DNA of 30,992 bases from Guillardia theta CCMP2712 (GCF_000315625.1 NW_005434567.1:175008-205999); one strand, 5' to 3'. Positions 1 to 11,523 are shown, numbered from the stretch's first letter. Numbers and translations are program-made. Notes: generated from the letters alone by a model not told the origin.

Positions 1-92
1 TCCCTCCTCCCTCTCCCTCTCCCTCTCCCTCTCCCTCTCCCTCTCCCCTCTCCTCTCCCTCTCCCTCTCCCTCTCCCTCTCCCTCTCCCTCT
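1..92. repeat. CT-rich hexanucleotide microsatellite
   Basis: Nearly pure (CTCCCT)n tract with two small interruptions, starting at the window edge, so its true length is unknown. It has no coding character. Confidence 0.9.
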
Positions 93-1092
93 CCTCATCC
101 ACCGGCAACATGCAACAGCCACCAACACAAATAATCGTGACGAACGATTCACCTGCAGCTCCCCAGCCTCTCGGTCCACCACGAAAGTGAACTGAGTTGA
201 ATCGCATCAGCCTCCTACTCTCACTCGCCCCCTCCTCCACCTTTCTGTCCCTCAAGATCCTCTGGCTGACAGGGTCTCCCTGGTTCGAACACCAGATCAG
301 CTCTCCACGCACAGCAGGAGAACATTGAGAATGGTTGCAAGCATGTGAACTGACTGGATTGCTATCTTGACAAGCAAGAACAGGAGCGCACGATCAAAAC
401 AAGAGCCCCAATATCATCAGCAAGGGTATGAACAACATGAACAACATGGACATCAAACAACAAGGACAACACAAGATGTAATATCGTCTCCCGTAATCTT
501 ACAGTGTCGTCCGTGATTGCAAAGAACAGTGGCTCAGGTATCGATGCAAGAGCTGCATCTGGCATACCAAGACCTGGTAAAACGAAATCACTTGCAATCC
601 TGGCATCGTTGACATCACATTTCGTCAAACTTCACGTAACATCCTTCATGGTATTACTTCGTGTTTCACGTAACATCTCCCCATGAAATCACATCGAACT
701 TCACGTAACATCTCCCCATGAAATCACATCGAACTTCACATAACATCTGACAATGCTTCACCCAAGATGCCGTCGACGCCATTGAAGTCCGCGGAGTCGC
801 ATTTGGTGATACACCCAAACTGCAATCAAACCAGCAACAGCGTCACAGCAGTGATGGGGAGACGCAGCAGGAGCTCCTACCTTGGTCCTCGCGTAGTAGT
901 GACCCAGTTGAACGATGTCCTGCCGATGGTTGTCAGAGCTGCAGAGCAGTCACCAGCTCTAGTGCCTGTCCTATGTATCCTCGCAGGTCAGCTGTGTCCG
1001 CGTACTTGAGGTCAAACCCGTCAAACAAGACATGTGCGAACGACATGCTCTGTCATGCGCATCGTCAGACAAGGCACTAGCAAGAGTGAGTT
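93..1092. other. Intergenic, no supported gene
   Basis: Only short open frames occur here, for example 767-1009 on the plus strand. None shows a domain or a consistent splice structure. The stretch includes the tandem repeat at 665-750 and an AAC-rich tract near 425-475. Confidence 0.5.
665..750. repeat. 35-bp tandem repeat, about 2.4 copies
   Basis: The unit starts TTCACGTAACATCTCCCCAT and recurs at 665, 700 and 735, an exact 35-bp period. The third copy is truncated and diverged. A related single copy of the CTTCACGTAACATC core lies near 630. Confidence 0.85.
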
Positions 1093-1362
1093 GTGATGGA
1101 GGAAACAATGGGCAACGAGGAGGACAATGACAAGGACGAGGTCGACGAGGAGGAGGAGCAGAGGCTTGGTGACGAGGACGAGCTCAAGGGTAAGGACATG
1201 GAGTATCCAGGAGATTCAGAATGGCGGGATCATGTTGCGAATAAATGGCAGGCCGTGTACCTGCAGTGGGTGAAACTTGTCCGTCGAGTTTGCGATGAAA
1301 GGCGCGTTCACATTCTTCTGGAACGGGTCGTACGCCAGCAGCAAGCGGCTTCACAGAGCTAA
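1093..1362 (+). CDS. Possible small acidic protein (doubtful)
   Basis: An 89-residue open frame. The first 40 residues are Glu/Asp-rich, and the rest is mixed and amphipathic (around EWRDHVANKWQAVYLQW), which reads more like protein than random sequence. No family is recognised. A good donor-like GTAAGG lies inside at about 1190, so the frame may be one exon of a spliced gene or chance. No neighbouring exon could be joined in phase. The antisense frame is less protein-like. Confidence 0.25.
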   Translation: MMEETMGNEEDNDKDEVDEEEEQRLGDEDELKGKDMEYPGDSEWRDHVANKWQAVYLQWVKLVRRVCDERRVHILLERVVRQQQAASQS

Positions 1363-1659
1363 GAAAACAGAGCCAGCAGACATTGCAAGAGCTACCTGTG
1401 CACAAGGAGCAGGAGCGCAGGGCAGAACTTGTGGCTCATTCCGAACGCACTAGTCACCATAGCATCCTATTCCAAAGATCGCCACGAAACCCTATGGTAT
1501 ATTGTCAACTCTTCACTCCTCTTCCTCCCCTCCTCCTCCCCCTCCTTCCTCCTTGCCTACACGTGGTTAGATTCTCAACTCGTCCTCTTCCTCCCTTCTC
1601 TCTCCCCTTCCCCTCCCCTTCCCCTCCCCTCTCCTGCCTTCGTTACTGCCATCCTTCCC
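1363..1659. other. Intergenic with CT-rich tract
   Basis: Positions 1505-1650 are an almost pure pyrimidine run (CTCCTC/CCCTTCC). The open frames across it are low-complexity artefacts. No gene is seen. Confidence 0.6.
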
Positions 1660-2605
1660 CGTCACTGGTGCCAGTCGACCGTCGGGCCCCGGTCCGTGGG
1701 CCCGTCGTTCAGCCGTGTACCGTAGCGTAGCCGGTCCGTCCGCGGGGCCGGCAGCCCGGCGGCCGGGGAGCGGCCGGGGAGCCTGCCGCCTGACGTACCG
1801 CGGCGCCGCACTGCGCAGGCGGCGGGGGCAGCGGCCTTCACTGTCGGTCACCGCCTGAGTCCGCGACGGACGGCGGCGGGCCGCCGCCGGGCGGCCGGCC
1901 GGGCCGGGGCCCCCGGGCCCCCGGCAGTGCCGCGGCCACGGTGCCAGTACGGTGTGTGCAGTGCCGCAGCGGGCCGCTGCCAGCCTGGCAGTACACCCGG
2001 CCATACCGTACCGTAGTACCAGCCTGGCAGGCTATGGCGGGCCGGGCCCCCCGCCGCCGCCGGACTCGACTCGGACCCGGAGTCAGTTGCCAGGCTGCGG
2101 CCAGCCCCTCGGCAGTTCAACCGGGTTATTCACTTGAAATTGAAGTTAAGTTAAAGATCAGCCTGTGCCGGTACTACGGTACGAGGACAATCAGGAGATT
2201 CGAGGCCCGAGGCTTGACCCGGGGCCCTGCCACCGTGCGGCCGCTCAGTCACCGACGGACTCACGCCGTCCGATCATCGCCCCGCTGCGCCCCGGGTGCC
2301 AGGATCGGACTCAGTGGCCAACTTGACGGCAAGCCGCGCTGATCATCGGATCCGCCGCCGGCGGACTCCAGTGAGTGGCACCGTCAGTGTCGGCACTCGG
2401 AGGGCCGGCCCGGGGCCCGGGGCCGGGACTGACTCCCGTCGGACGGTCCGAGCCCGGCGCGGACCGTGCCGTGTCCGATCAGGCTCCGAGTCCGACGGCC
2501 GTACTACGCAGCCCCCCGGCCCCGCCGCCGGAACTCGCCGGCGCCCGGCGCGTCGGCCCCGGGCAGGCTCCGAGTCTCGGAACTGCCCTGGCATTGTCCA
2601 CGCCG
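1660..2605. other. GC-rich intergenic island
   Basis: Composition rises sharply, with many GGCC, CCGG and CGGACTC-type words. Open frames exist on both strands only because stops are rare in such DNA; none has a domain-like sequence. Similar DNA recurs at about 18360-20130. The words CCAGCCTGGCAG and TACCGTACCGTA appear here and again elsewhere in the window, suggesting a repeat family rather than genes. Confidence 0.6.
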
Positions 2606-2626
2606 TACTGATTTTTAACTTAACTT
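2143..2626. repeat. Inverted-repeat pair bounding a 484-bp GC-rich segment
   Basis: AAGTTAAGTTAAAGATCAG at 2143-2161 matches the reverse complement of 2608-2626 at 18 of 19 positions. The right arm continues outward as an exact 21-bp match to 26525-26545 in the opposite orientation. This could be the ends of a non-autonomous element, but no target-site duplication was confirmed. Confidence 0.55.
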
Positions 2627-2639
2627 TGAGTAAACAGTT

Positions 2640-4231
2640 TGTAGGAGTCATCCAATCATGCGGCAGGGCCCTTCAAGTCACGCCAACTTGCTTGGCTGGT
2701 CCATGACGGTCACGTTACTCTTACTACGTTGTATCTTGTAAGTCAATTTAGTGGTACCAAGAAAACAATGAAGCAGAGGGATCGAGATCGCGGGAGATAG
2801 GCGGCAATCTCAACGATTCGGCGTTCCGCCCGTCACACGACTCAAGCATCTACACCACCCTACCCCATCTCATTCAGCAGATTTCACAGGAATCTGTGGG
2901 GTCATCTGATCGGACTGTGGAGATCGAAATGTATCTCTGGGGCACCGGGCCCGTCATGAGCTGACTCGGTCAACGAGGGGGTGGGGATATCCCCCAACCA
3001 GGGACGAGAAAAGGTGGGGGTGGTTTACACCCTACTTTTTTACGTCATTCGTACCGGTTCTAAGAGGAGTTCACTATTTACCTGGTAGTCAAAATAGCGA
3101 CCTTGTGGGTAAGGGTGGGTCATTGTAGGGGTCACGTTGACCGATCAATGCGCAGTCCAGGTCGGATCGCCTATCTACCAGTGGGTAGAATGAGGTGAAC
3201 GAGGGGGTGGAGGTAGTCTTTCGCCCCCATTTATTTATAAAACCTTATATTGAAAAACAATTATTTCCTCTCCATGGCCCCCGCCTCATCTCACCCCCAC
3301 CCCTCTTTCTAGGCTTCCTAGGTCCTACCTACCCATGTCAATCAATGTCTTCTTGAGTGACTACCCCTCTGTTCCCGATCATTCTTCAGGTGATATATGT
3401 ACCCCACCCTACTTTTGACTCCCTCAGACTGAACCACCTACCCTACGAAGGTTCCCAATCAAACCTACGTCGCTTGACTTCTGTCCCCAGGTACGTCCTC
3501 CATCAACACCCCCACCCCTACATTTCCCTGCAACCATCCCTGGCAGTCCCTGCACATTACCCCACCCCACCACTCATAAACATCCCTTTTATGTACTGCA
3601 CTCCCATGACCTACCACCCCCTTGTGCTCAGGTTCCGACTACCCAAGTCCGAAAAACTCTATTCCGCCAGTACGCAACTCATCGTACCCCCTCTCTCCAT
3701 TGATAAATGACCGGTAGTATTTGCACCAGACCCCTTCGGGATGACGTAATCAAGTTCCGGAGGCCTCCGGACCGGTGGATTCATGATACCACCGGTCAGG
3801 TGGTCCTTCCACACACACGGGGTGGTTGTCAGTACTGGTACCCCCACCTACTTTGAGACTGGAACAGTACCCTACCAGTGCTCGATTGGTTTGTATCTAC
3901 ACGTGTATAACCCACCATGCCATAGGTAGGTTGCTGTAGACCTACGCAACACCTGGGACCTTTTCCTAGGACATCGCACTACACAGTCATCTATGACCAA
4001 ATGTATAGTATATAGCAGTGACTCCGAGAATTTTCAAGAAGGGGTGTTAGTGGTTAATATGGGGCAGAGTAGTATCTCCAAAGCTAAATATTGGTATTGA
4101 AAAGTTTTAGCTATATATTTCTCCGTAGACCAAACAAGAGTCCAAACTTCATTTCTCCAAGGGGAATGTCAACGGCTACCCCCTGACGGAAACTGGAAAA
4201 CTCCCTTTAACCAGTAGGTTGTACGGGGGAT
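2640..4231. other. Intergenic, C/A-rich repeats, no supported gene
   Basis: From about 3000 to 3850 the plus strand is studded with ACCCCACC, CCTACC and GGGGTGGG words, resembling parts of 8300-8600 and 28020-28420. The open frame at 3357-3710 is Pro/Leu-rich low-complexity sequence from this composition. Positions 3980-4160 are AT-richer and could hold a promoter for the gene starting at 4232, but no clear TATA box decides this. Confidence 0.5.
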
Positions 4232-4815
4232 ATGGATCCGTCTGCTTGCAGTGAGGAGGTCGACTTGAAGACGAGCAGCAGCAGCAGCAGCAGCAGCCCT
4301 TCCCTCTTCCCTTTTCACCAGCAGCACGCTCGCAGATCGTCGCTGAGGAGCCTCCAAGTCCCTGCCAGAGCGAACTCATTCTTTGAGAGGACGTGTTTTG
4401 TGCCCACCATCGGAGAATCGGCATTGAAACAAGCTCTTGCTGCCCAGCCATGCCCTTGAACGTGATTCAGGGAAACTCTTCCCAGAGCCCGCAGAGCCAC
4501 GAGAAGAGGAGCTCTCCCATGGAGACAACTTCGCACCAGCCTGGAGTAGAGGACGCTCCTTGTACGCCTCCTGCATCACCCAGGAAGCTTGTACAGGCAT
4601 ACGATGAGAAGAATGTTCCCAAGGCTCCAATGAGGCAGAGGAGGATTGCCCTGCCTATCCCTCTGGAAAAGAAGAGAAAGCTGACGCAGGATATGATCGG
4701 GGACGACGACATCCTGCTGCCTCCGATTGAGGGCAAGGCCTCGATGCCTGCACGGATCAACGTGGAGGATGCAATTGAGATGATCCTGCGCGGAAAGTTC
4801 AGGAGGTTGGTCTGA
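4232..4815 (+). CDS. Small Ser-rich, basic hypothetical protein (one intron proposed)
   Basis: Two overlapping open frames can be joined by one in-phase GT-AG intron at 4358-4470 (113 nt, ending GTGATTCAG), giving about 156 residues. Exon 1 starts at ATG 4232 and has a run of eight Ser encoded by (AGC)n. Exon 2 has a basic KKRK cluster that could be a nuclear localisation signal, then a folded-looking C-terminus (NVEDAIEMILRGKF). A simpler alternative is a single-exon protein from ATG 4450 to the same stop. No family is recognised. A TGAT repeat lies just after the stop, probably in the 3' UTR. The C-terminal frame is much surer than the N-terminus. Confidence 0.55.
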
Positions 4816-4833
4816 GGATCGTCGAAGCCTTCC

Positions 4834-4859
4834 TGATTGATTGATTGATTGATTGATTG
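4834..4859. repeat. (TGAT)n microsatellite in probable 3' UTR
   Basis: Six or more tandem ATTG units lie about 20 nt downstream of the stop codon of the preceding gene. Confidence 0.85.
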
Positions 4860-5337
4860 TTCCTGTAGAAGTCCTTGACTTCTTTTGTATAACTAACTGA
4901 TACCTGCCCGTAATTGAACTGTAGTAAGAGTTAACCTTCGTGGAGAAGTCATTAAATGGCCTAAACTAACACAGCCGGTTGTTGTTCGCTTACCCTTCGA
5001 TCTTGGTTTTTGTCAAGGATACGGGAGATTGCTCCCTGTTTCTGATGTGTTTGTCCCTTTGCGGGTACTTCGTTGCGGATGTTCCGGGACTTTGTTCTTA
5101 TCAAAGTGCAACAAAGAAACACTGTTCGAAATCTTGTTATGAGGAGATCTAATCTTGAATAGACCAGCGCGACGTAATCTTTCTCTACTATCGAACAAAG
5201 TTGATGAAGGTGGTTGATATCTGAGGTGTGAGAAGGTAACAGGACGACAAAATTTTCATGTAAACAAGAATAAACAGCGAACAGGCTTTCACAACATCTA
5301 CCTTTTTGCCGGACCATCTGGACTGGCGCAGCGATCA
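4860..5337. other. Intergenic between convergent genes
   Basis: This lies between the 3' ends of the 4232-4815 (+) and 5338-7759 (-) genes, so it should hold both 3' UTRs. The open frames here carry no recognisable protein. No gene is seen. Confidence 0.55.
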
Positions 5338-7759
5338 TCACTGGCTCGTAGGAATCTCTAGTCCAATCAGGCGCATGGCATGCGACCTCGCCATGGCCGC
5401 AACTTGTAGCAGCTTCCTCATCTGCATCTTCCCTAGCAGTGCGATCGATCTCAGACGGGTCAACTGCCGGCCTGCAGGAGTGATGAGGGGCTGAGAGCTC
5501 ACGAAGTTCTCCTCCTCACCCGCTCGCTGCTCTCTCTTCTCCTTCCACAGCTCTCCCAGTTGCGCTCTTGTCATGTTGACGTTTTGCAGGCAGAGTGCAC
5601 TGGAGCAGGGGGCCGTCAGTTGTCAACGCAACCTCATGCGGCTTCGCCGCCGCGTCGACTCACCGAAGTGACAACCATGCTCGAGCTTCCAGCTGCTCAT
5701 CGTCCAGGGCAGCAATGCAGCATGGTGAAGAGCCGTTGCGGCAACTGGCAGCCATGACATCAAGGGATGCGACGTGTGCACGCAGGCGGCACAGAACTCT
5801 GCGATAGGATTTGTCAATGGACGGAATGATCTCAGTCGAGTCATGGAAGGATTGTCAAGACAGCAGAGCGTGAAGGAGGTTGTTCTTGCGAGGAATGAAG
5901 ATGTCGAAGACGATCCCATGATAGGCAACTGGTTACCTGGATCGCGCCAGGTCATTCTTATGCCCGAGCCAGTCGCCGGGTTGCTGCCATCGGTCATCAG
6001 GCACAATGAAGTTGCGCAGCTATTGGAGCCTCTCACCCTTGCTATCTCTTGAAAGACTGTTGCGCCTGTGATTCCAGCAAGCAACGAAAGCTTCTACATC
6101 ACCAATCACGTTAACTCGGCAAAGACGAGAACAAGGCAAAGGTAGCTGAACAAGAGCATCAAGAGCATCATCGTAAGATCTTCCTCTTCCTTCTTATCCT
6201 TTTCCCTCTCTCCTCCTCCTCCTCCTCCTCCTCCTCCTCCTCCTCCTCAGATAAGCACGATCGCCATTCCTACCTCCTTTAATGCCGGGCCAAAGATCTG
6301 CTCCTCTTGGGCAAAGCTTATCCAACCAGCAGCATACAACTGATCGTCAAAGATCCCTGCTCGAAGTCAGAAGCCAAAGTAACAAAAGAAAACCAGCAGG
6401 CAGGCAGGCACGAACGCACGCACGCACACACGCACGCACGCACGCATTCCTCACCGTATCGGAAGAGGAACTCCTCTGCCGTCATCGACCAGGTGTACGC
6501 ATGGCAGACTTGCTGCCCTGCTAAGAACGATCTCCCAGCGTACAGTCTCACACTGAAATCCTCCCCATCTGGCTGCTCCAGCACCCAAACCCCCTTGGCT
6601 TCCCTGCAGTGATTGACCTTATCCAAGTACGGGACCAACATTGGCCTGCTGGTGCGGAGGGAGCGATGAGGCCAGCAACTGCACGTCTTCTCTACCGCGG
6701 GTTGCTGTGATGTCTGACGTAGCAAGCAATCTGACCTTGCAAGCGCTGGGTTGCTGTCGAAGCTCGTATTCGTATGCAAAGAGTGCTGGGACCTCCCTCC
6801 AAGAGGAACAGGAATACCTCCCAGCAGGCTGCTCCTGGTCATCGGGTATGGCGGGGGATGGCGAGAGCTCGGGCTCAGCGGAACATTAAAGAATCTTGAT
6901 ATGAAGAGCGCCCAGCACCTCAAGAAGAATTCTTGACTGACCGTCCTGCCGCAATCCTCAGGATGAACCCATGGGGAAACAGGGGAGGAGCCCCAGGCTA
7001 CCTCGGAAGCGCTTGCGGCATCAATCTTTGCACACTGTCAAGCAGCCTCCTCAGTCTCCCAACAACCTCCGTACGCAGCTGCTCCAGGCCCGTCGCTCTG
7101 AGCATCTGCCCTAACAGGTGACTCGCCCTAACTGAGAAGAAACTCACCTACCGCGCCGTCCTCTTCCCCCCAGTAGATGATGCTGTCAAGTTGATCTTGC
7201 GACGGGAGGGTGGAGAAGTAGAAAGAGAAGGAGGAGCTGTTCCCCTTAGCAAGCTCCGACGTGAAGTACCTGCATTCAACTTAACCCCACTCTCTCCATT
7301 GATCGTCTCCTACGTTAGAAGAGCGAGTTCCTCCGCATTCAGAGCAAAACCGCGGGGCCAGTCCTGCTTCATCCATCACCAGACATTCTTGCTGAGGGGC
7401 AGGTGCTTCCTTCATACCTCGAACTCTCGTCGCACAAACTCCTCAACTCTTGTTGTCATGGAGCCCATGTGCTCATGCGGGATGTTATCAGCAGACATGA
7501 CACATCTGTAAGGGATCGAGAGGATCATCTCCCCTCTATGAATGTTCCTCACAGCCATCATGCTCTCTTGACCGTCTACCCGTTGGATCCTCAGAGCACT
7601 TGTCCCTGTCAAGTCCCCGCATGCATTCGTCGGCATGCTTCGGTGCCGAGCTGAGCATGATGCCAGGCTGAGCGGCATGACGAACAAGACCATGACGAAC
7701 AAGACCATAACATGAGCTGCCCTTGCTACCGCCTTCTCCACAGCTAGCACTGAGACCAT
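5338..7759 (-). CDS. SET-domain protein methyltransferase, Rubisco LSMT-like
   Basis: A lysine N-methyltransferase-type enzyme. Eleven exons join in consistent phase to about 513 residues: 7418-7759, 7314-7363, 7152-7269, 7002-7105, 6793-6945, 6455-6645, 6274-6356, 6037-6093, 5937-5983, 5664-5798, 5338-5599. ATG 7759 is a real ATG. The early SET region reads VRNIHRGEMILSIPYR, then ELAKGNSSSFSFYFSTLP. The catalytic NH motif sits in RPMLVPYLDKVNHC, and EEFLFRYG closes the SET domain. The C-terminal part (KLSLLAGITGATVF; DDEQLEARAWLSLRALCL) fits the LSMT substrate-binding domain. Residues 18-35 are hydrophobic and could be a signal or anchor, with an internal MVLFV duplication. The substrate is unknown; SETD3/SETD6-like roles are alternatives. 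The last four exons are the least certain. Confidence 0.85.
6211..6248. repeat. (TCC)n microsatellite in a SET-gene intron
   Basis: About twelve TCC units lie within the proposed 180-nt intron 6094-6273. Confidence 0.9.
6410..6446. repeat. (CGCA)n-type repeat in a SET-gene intron
   Basis: A run of CACG/CGCA tetranucleotides just downstream of the GTGAGG donor, in the 98-nt intron 6357-6454. Read as coding, it gives only Cys/Val/Arg alternation. Confidence 0.8.
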
Positions 7760-9173
7760 GGGGCTCTGCCGAGTTCTGTGGCACTTTCAGACGGGTCCCC
7801 CCATCCTTCTATTCCTCCTCTCCCTCCTTCATGGCGACGAGGTAGAAAATATCATGAGGGGGTGCTGAAAATCGTCGAATTACCGCGATTCATTTGTTTC
7901 CTGCAGTGGAAGAATTTCGAGAGATTGAATCAATTCTTCGAATCCAAACATGCTCACAAGCTGATTTCAACCTTCTTTCAAACTCTCCCTTCCATCGATC
8001 GGCATCTGATTCCATCATTGAGCTCGTCTGTCGAGTAGAGTGACTCTCCCTCCACTGATCACCTCTTCTCCTTCCGCTCTCCTTCCCCTCTCTTTTCCTT
8101 TGCTCGCCGTCCTCCCTCCCTCTCTTCTTCCACCTCCTCCTCCCTCCTCCCTCGCCCTTCCATGCATCCCCACAAAGTCCTGAAGTCTTCACGGAAGAAG
8201 AGCACAAAAAACTATTTGAGCTCAATCAATATATGTTATCATGATTATCTTACTAAGTTACTTCGAGATGGTAGTGGTGATCGTGAGTAGGGGTACACAC
8301 TCACAAATCGTCTTTCATCACGGGTATATTTCACTGTTTTTGATGGGTAATTTATATGGTGGGGTACTTCAATCACCCGTCCTCCCTGGAAATGAAGGGG
8401 TGATACAGCAAGGAACTTGCTACTCTCCAAGTGGGATTAGAATGGGGTATCTGGTGTGTTTGACGGGGTACTATAAGAAAAGTACCCCCAATTACACCTC
8501 GCAAAAATGGTTTATGAGGGGGGTACTCCAACAAAAATGGGGGTACTTGTCCGGGAGAGATGGGTGCTCTCTTGGCTCGAGGGTGGGTAATATAGCGAAG
8601 GGTCAGGATCCCAAAGGTCACATAGCAATGGTGAGCGGCGAAGGGAGGTGCATGCAGGATTGACGGCGATGCGCATCTGTTCGCGAGATGATGCATGGAC
8701 AATCGTTTCTTATAATACATGATGTTGTGAAGTGAGGTCGTCTGTGCCATGGGATGTGTTGATCGCTCAGATGCATCATGAAGCTGCTTCATGCATTCTT
8801 CGATAGGGATAACGTTTCCGTTCGTTTCCTGTTCATGTGACTGGAATGTTCATCGTGACTGTGCTCTGTTTCTCTCATCCCTTTATCTGAAAAACTATCT
8901 CAGCATATGACAATCATGCGAATGCGTGTCTTTGTTCCAAGTCTTCTCCTTGTGGGGCTGCAACTTGTTACGATGCTTCGTGTTGTTTTTATGTAAATTT
9001 GTATGAAGCACAGTTGATCACCGGAACAACAAGGTGCTCTGTAACATTGCATGATTCCTCTTGGAGTCACTTTTTGTCTTCTGCTCGTGTGATTTTGTGT
9101 GTTCATCACCTTGTTTGCGCATATGTTGCAGGCAAAATGCTGAGAAATGAAAATGATCGAACTGGTGTGACAG
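7760..9173. other. Intergenic, no resolved gene
   Basis: Positions 7778-8160 are mixed and CT-rich. Positions 8260-8600 carry repeated GGGGTAC and AGTACCCCC words in both orientations, and the open frame 8241-8663 is built of these. Positions 8880-9173 may contain upstream exons of the gene whose 3' end starts at 9174, but none could be joined. Confidence 0.4.
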
Positions 9174-9527
9174 GTCTGGAGTGTAGAAACCGGTCTTGAC
9201 AACGCGCAAGCCATCGGCGCTGCCGTTCCTCAGCGCATCACCACCTTGATGGCTGCTCCCATCCCTCAGCAGACCACCATGTACGAGGAGATAGCCTCGT
9301 GCGAGCGTTGCTGAGAGCTTGTTCAGGTTGAACTGGGCCAACCTGTCTGAGCGCGCACAGAAGATCAAGGGACTTAACTTCTGCGCCTCCCAGTTCGTCA
9401 CTGAGGACGAGGTTGAATAGTGTGTTGTTCCAGGGGATGATGAGATGACTGTGCTGAACAGGTCAAGTACTGCGTTGCCAAGCTGTTCTCCGGCGACGTC
9501 AAGTTTGCTACCATGGCAGACTATTAA
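9174..9527 (+). CDS. 3' exons of an unrecognised gene (5' end not found)
   Basis: Three exons join in phase: 9174-9280, 9327-9411 and 9462-9527, with GT-AG introns of 46 and 50 nt, the size typical of this window. The first exon follows a TGACAG acceptor and reads VWSVETGLDNAQAIGAAV. The second includes NLSERAQKIKGLNFCASQF. The third ends KLFSGDVKFATMADY and stop. The 86 residues are well mixed and plausible as a globular C-terminus, but no family is recognised. Without splicing the frame has several stops. The long minus-strand open frame over the same DNA is judged a shadow. Confidence 0.5.
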
Positions 9528-9696
9528 ACGACATCTATGATATCTTCCTTTAGTTTTGACAAACAGACTCTTCCGGATCCAAACTTGTCGGGTGTTGGAA
9601 ACACTGCAATAAAAGACTTTGACAACAGTCATAGCTCATGTTTGATCCTTTATTTTAGTTGATTGGCTGATGTGGTGGCGAGAGTTTCTCATCTAG

Positions 9697-11523
9697 CTAA
9701 AGCTCTTGTTCCCTTGGTGACAGAGACGAAATCTCCCTATTCGACTCCAACATGCTGATCTTCTTGGCAAGGATCCGAACCTGAGTGCACTTTCACGAAG
9801 GGAGGGATAAGCTTTAGGGATCCGCCAAGTACCTTTGTTTCAAGCTCTCTCTGCCTCAGCGTCTCATCTTGAACAATCTTCTGTGTTTCCTCCATAACAG
9901 CCATGGCATCTGTCATCTACATCTCATCAGACTTGTTGAGCAAGTGAGACACGTTCAGGTACTTTGCGCAAAGTAGCTTCGAGCTGGCCATTGATGTAGT
10001 GCACAACGTTGTCATTGTTCTTTCGAACTTCGTATATAAGAGACTGAGAAATCATTACGCGCACTCCCACCCATTTAAACAGACATGCCGACCTGCTTCA
10101 ACTGATCGATTTCGTCCTGAGAGGGGTGCGCTTGGAAGGGTTGTGTGCAAGAGAAGGGCATCTGTAGAGATATCAGTTCAAGTCAGCAGAGCAGGCATGC
10201 GAGGCTCAGTCTCAGCTGCAGGAGGTGCCGGTGGGGTAAGGAGAGGAGGGGGAGGAAGAGCGCAGGTACCGACTGGTCCATCTGGAAGTCATCGGAGAGA
10301 ATTTCTGCTGGGTCCGAACCCTCCGGCGCATCCTCCACGTTTCCTCCCTGCGGCCTTGAGCCGTTGATGCCATCGACAACAGCTGCATTGTCAATGTTCG
10401 ATTCGTGATCCCCTAGTGAGGAAGAGGAGGAGGGGGGGCACGGAGGAGGAACAGGCAGGCAGGAAGAAACGTGGAGAGACAGAGACGAAGACAGACACAG
10501 ACACAGACATCAAGATAAAGAGACAGATTGGGAAAGGAAGAAAGTAAGATTGATACTGTCTTTTCGTGATCAAGCAAATCACCTGCCGACTGCGAGGACT
10601 GCAACCATTCCCTCACCCTTGACTGGGCGGACTCTGAGTGTATAGGCGGAGCCGCCTGCCAGCAGAGAGGAGAGCGGAGAGATTCAGCGGTCATGTCAAG
10701 GACAGCAACAGCTCAAACAACTGCTCCCGGGGATAAGGAGGAGCGGAAGGAGGGAGAATGCTACTAAGTCTGTCTGTCCCTGACTTGTCTCAACAAGTCA
10801 GATCATGAGACTGTAATACCTTGGGAGAGAGGGAAGGGTTCAGCCTCGGCATGTCCTTGTATCTTCTTACAGTCACCCTCTCCGCATGATCTTGATCCGG
10901 ACTCTTGATCAGAAGCCGTAGGGTAGAGCCCACAGGGCCTGGTGGGACCACTATGATTTACTTGGAGAGGAGGAGGCGAAGAAGGGGGGAAAGAGGAAGA
11001 TGGAGAGGGCAAAGGACGAGGACGACGAAGAGCAGGAGGAGCAGGAGGAGGAAGGTGAAGAGGGAAGAGGAGAAGCAGGAGGAGGCTTGCGATTTACCCA
11101 TGATCATCTTGCGTACGTCTTTTAGCTCCAAGTTGAAGACCGCCATGTCATCCACGCTAAGGATCACTGCCCCAGGGAGGATCCCGGCCTGAGCAACAGC
11201 GAGGACGAGAGCGGGAAAGGGAGGGGAGGGGCAAGCCGGGAGTCAGGGACCCGTCGGGTAAGATGTCAACAGCAGCAGCACCTGCTCGGCTGCTCCTCCT
11301 GCCTTGGTATCTTTGACGATGACGTTGCCAAGATTGTTCCGGAAGAGGTGCAGTCCAATCCCGACATTCTCTTCTCCTTCGCTCACTGGAGGCAGCGATC
11401 AGACTGGCGGGGTGTAGTCGAGCAATTACTCGCCAGTGTACTGTGGAAGTGATTTGCTGGAATGGTGAAACATGCTCGAGCTTCTGCAATGAACCATCCG
11501 GACATGTCAAGGTCAAGAACCTC
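9697..11523 (-). CDS. PDZ-domain protein with C-terminal coiled coil (N-terminus unresolved)
   Basis: Exons 11430-11523, 11282-11385, 11098-11188, 10820-10938, 10583-10655, 10270-10412, 10093-10161, 9963-10043, 9833-9916 and 9697-9780 join in phase. The PDZ domain is complete: VGIGLHLFRNN (carboxylate-binding-loop region), VIVKDTKAGGAAEQ, AGILPGAVILSVDD, then LELKDVRKMIMGPVGSTLRL. A polar linker follows (RVREWLQSSQ; an Asp/Gly-rich exon), then about 100 residues of likely coiled coil (DEIDQLKQ, ETQKIVQDETLRQRELETK, KKISMLESN). The stop is at 9697. It is probably a cytoplasmic scaffold or adaptor. Five introns near the 3' end are 46-108 nt. Upstream exons are likely between 11524 and about 12280, but the frame choice there is ambiguous. 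Confidence 0.8.

Noticed and set aside
268..290. tRNA-like T-arm (GGTTCGAACACC)
   Set aside because: The stem and loop lengths are wrong for a T-arm, and no acceptor, D or anticodon stem can be drawn around it.
1567..2706. Overlapping 60-145-residue frames in the GC-rich island
   Set aside because: Arg/Ala/Pro/Gly-dominated on both strands, as expected from composition; no domain, splice logic or start context.
5774..6052. Plus-strand 92-residue frame that looks protein-like
   Set aside because: The minus strand here carries phase-consistent exons of the SET gene with the expected C-terminal domain sequence. The plus frame is its codon-aligned complement.
9018..9632. 204-residue minus-strand open frame
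   Set aside because: It overlaps the plus-strand exons at 9174-9527, which join through two normal-sized introns and read as better protein. It has no recognisable domain.
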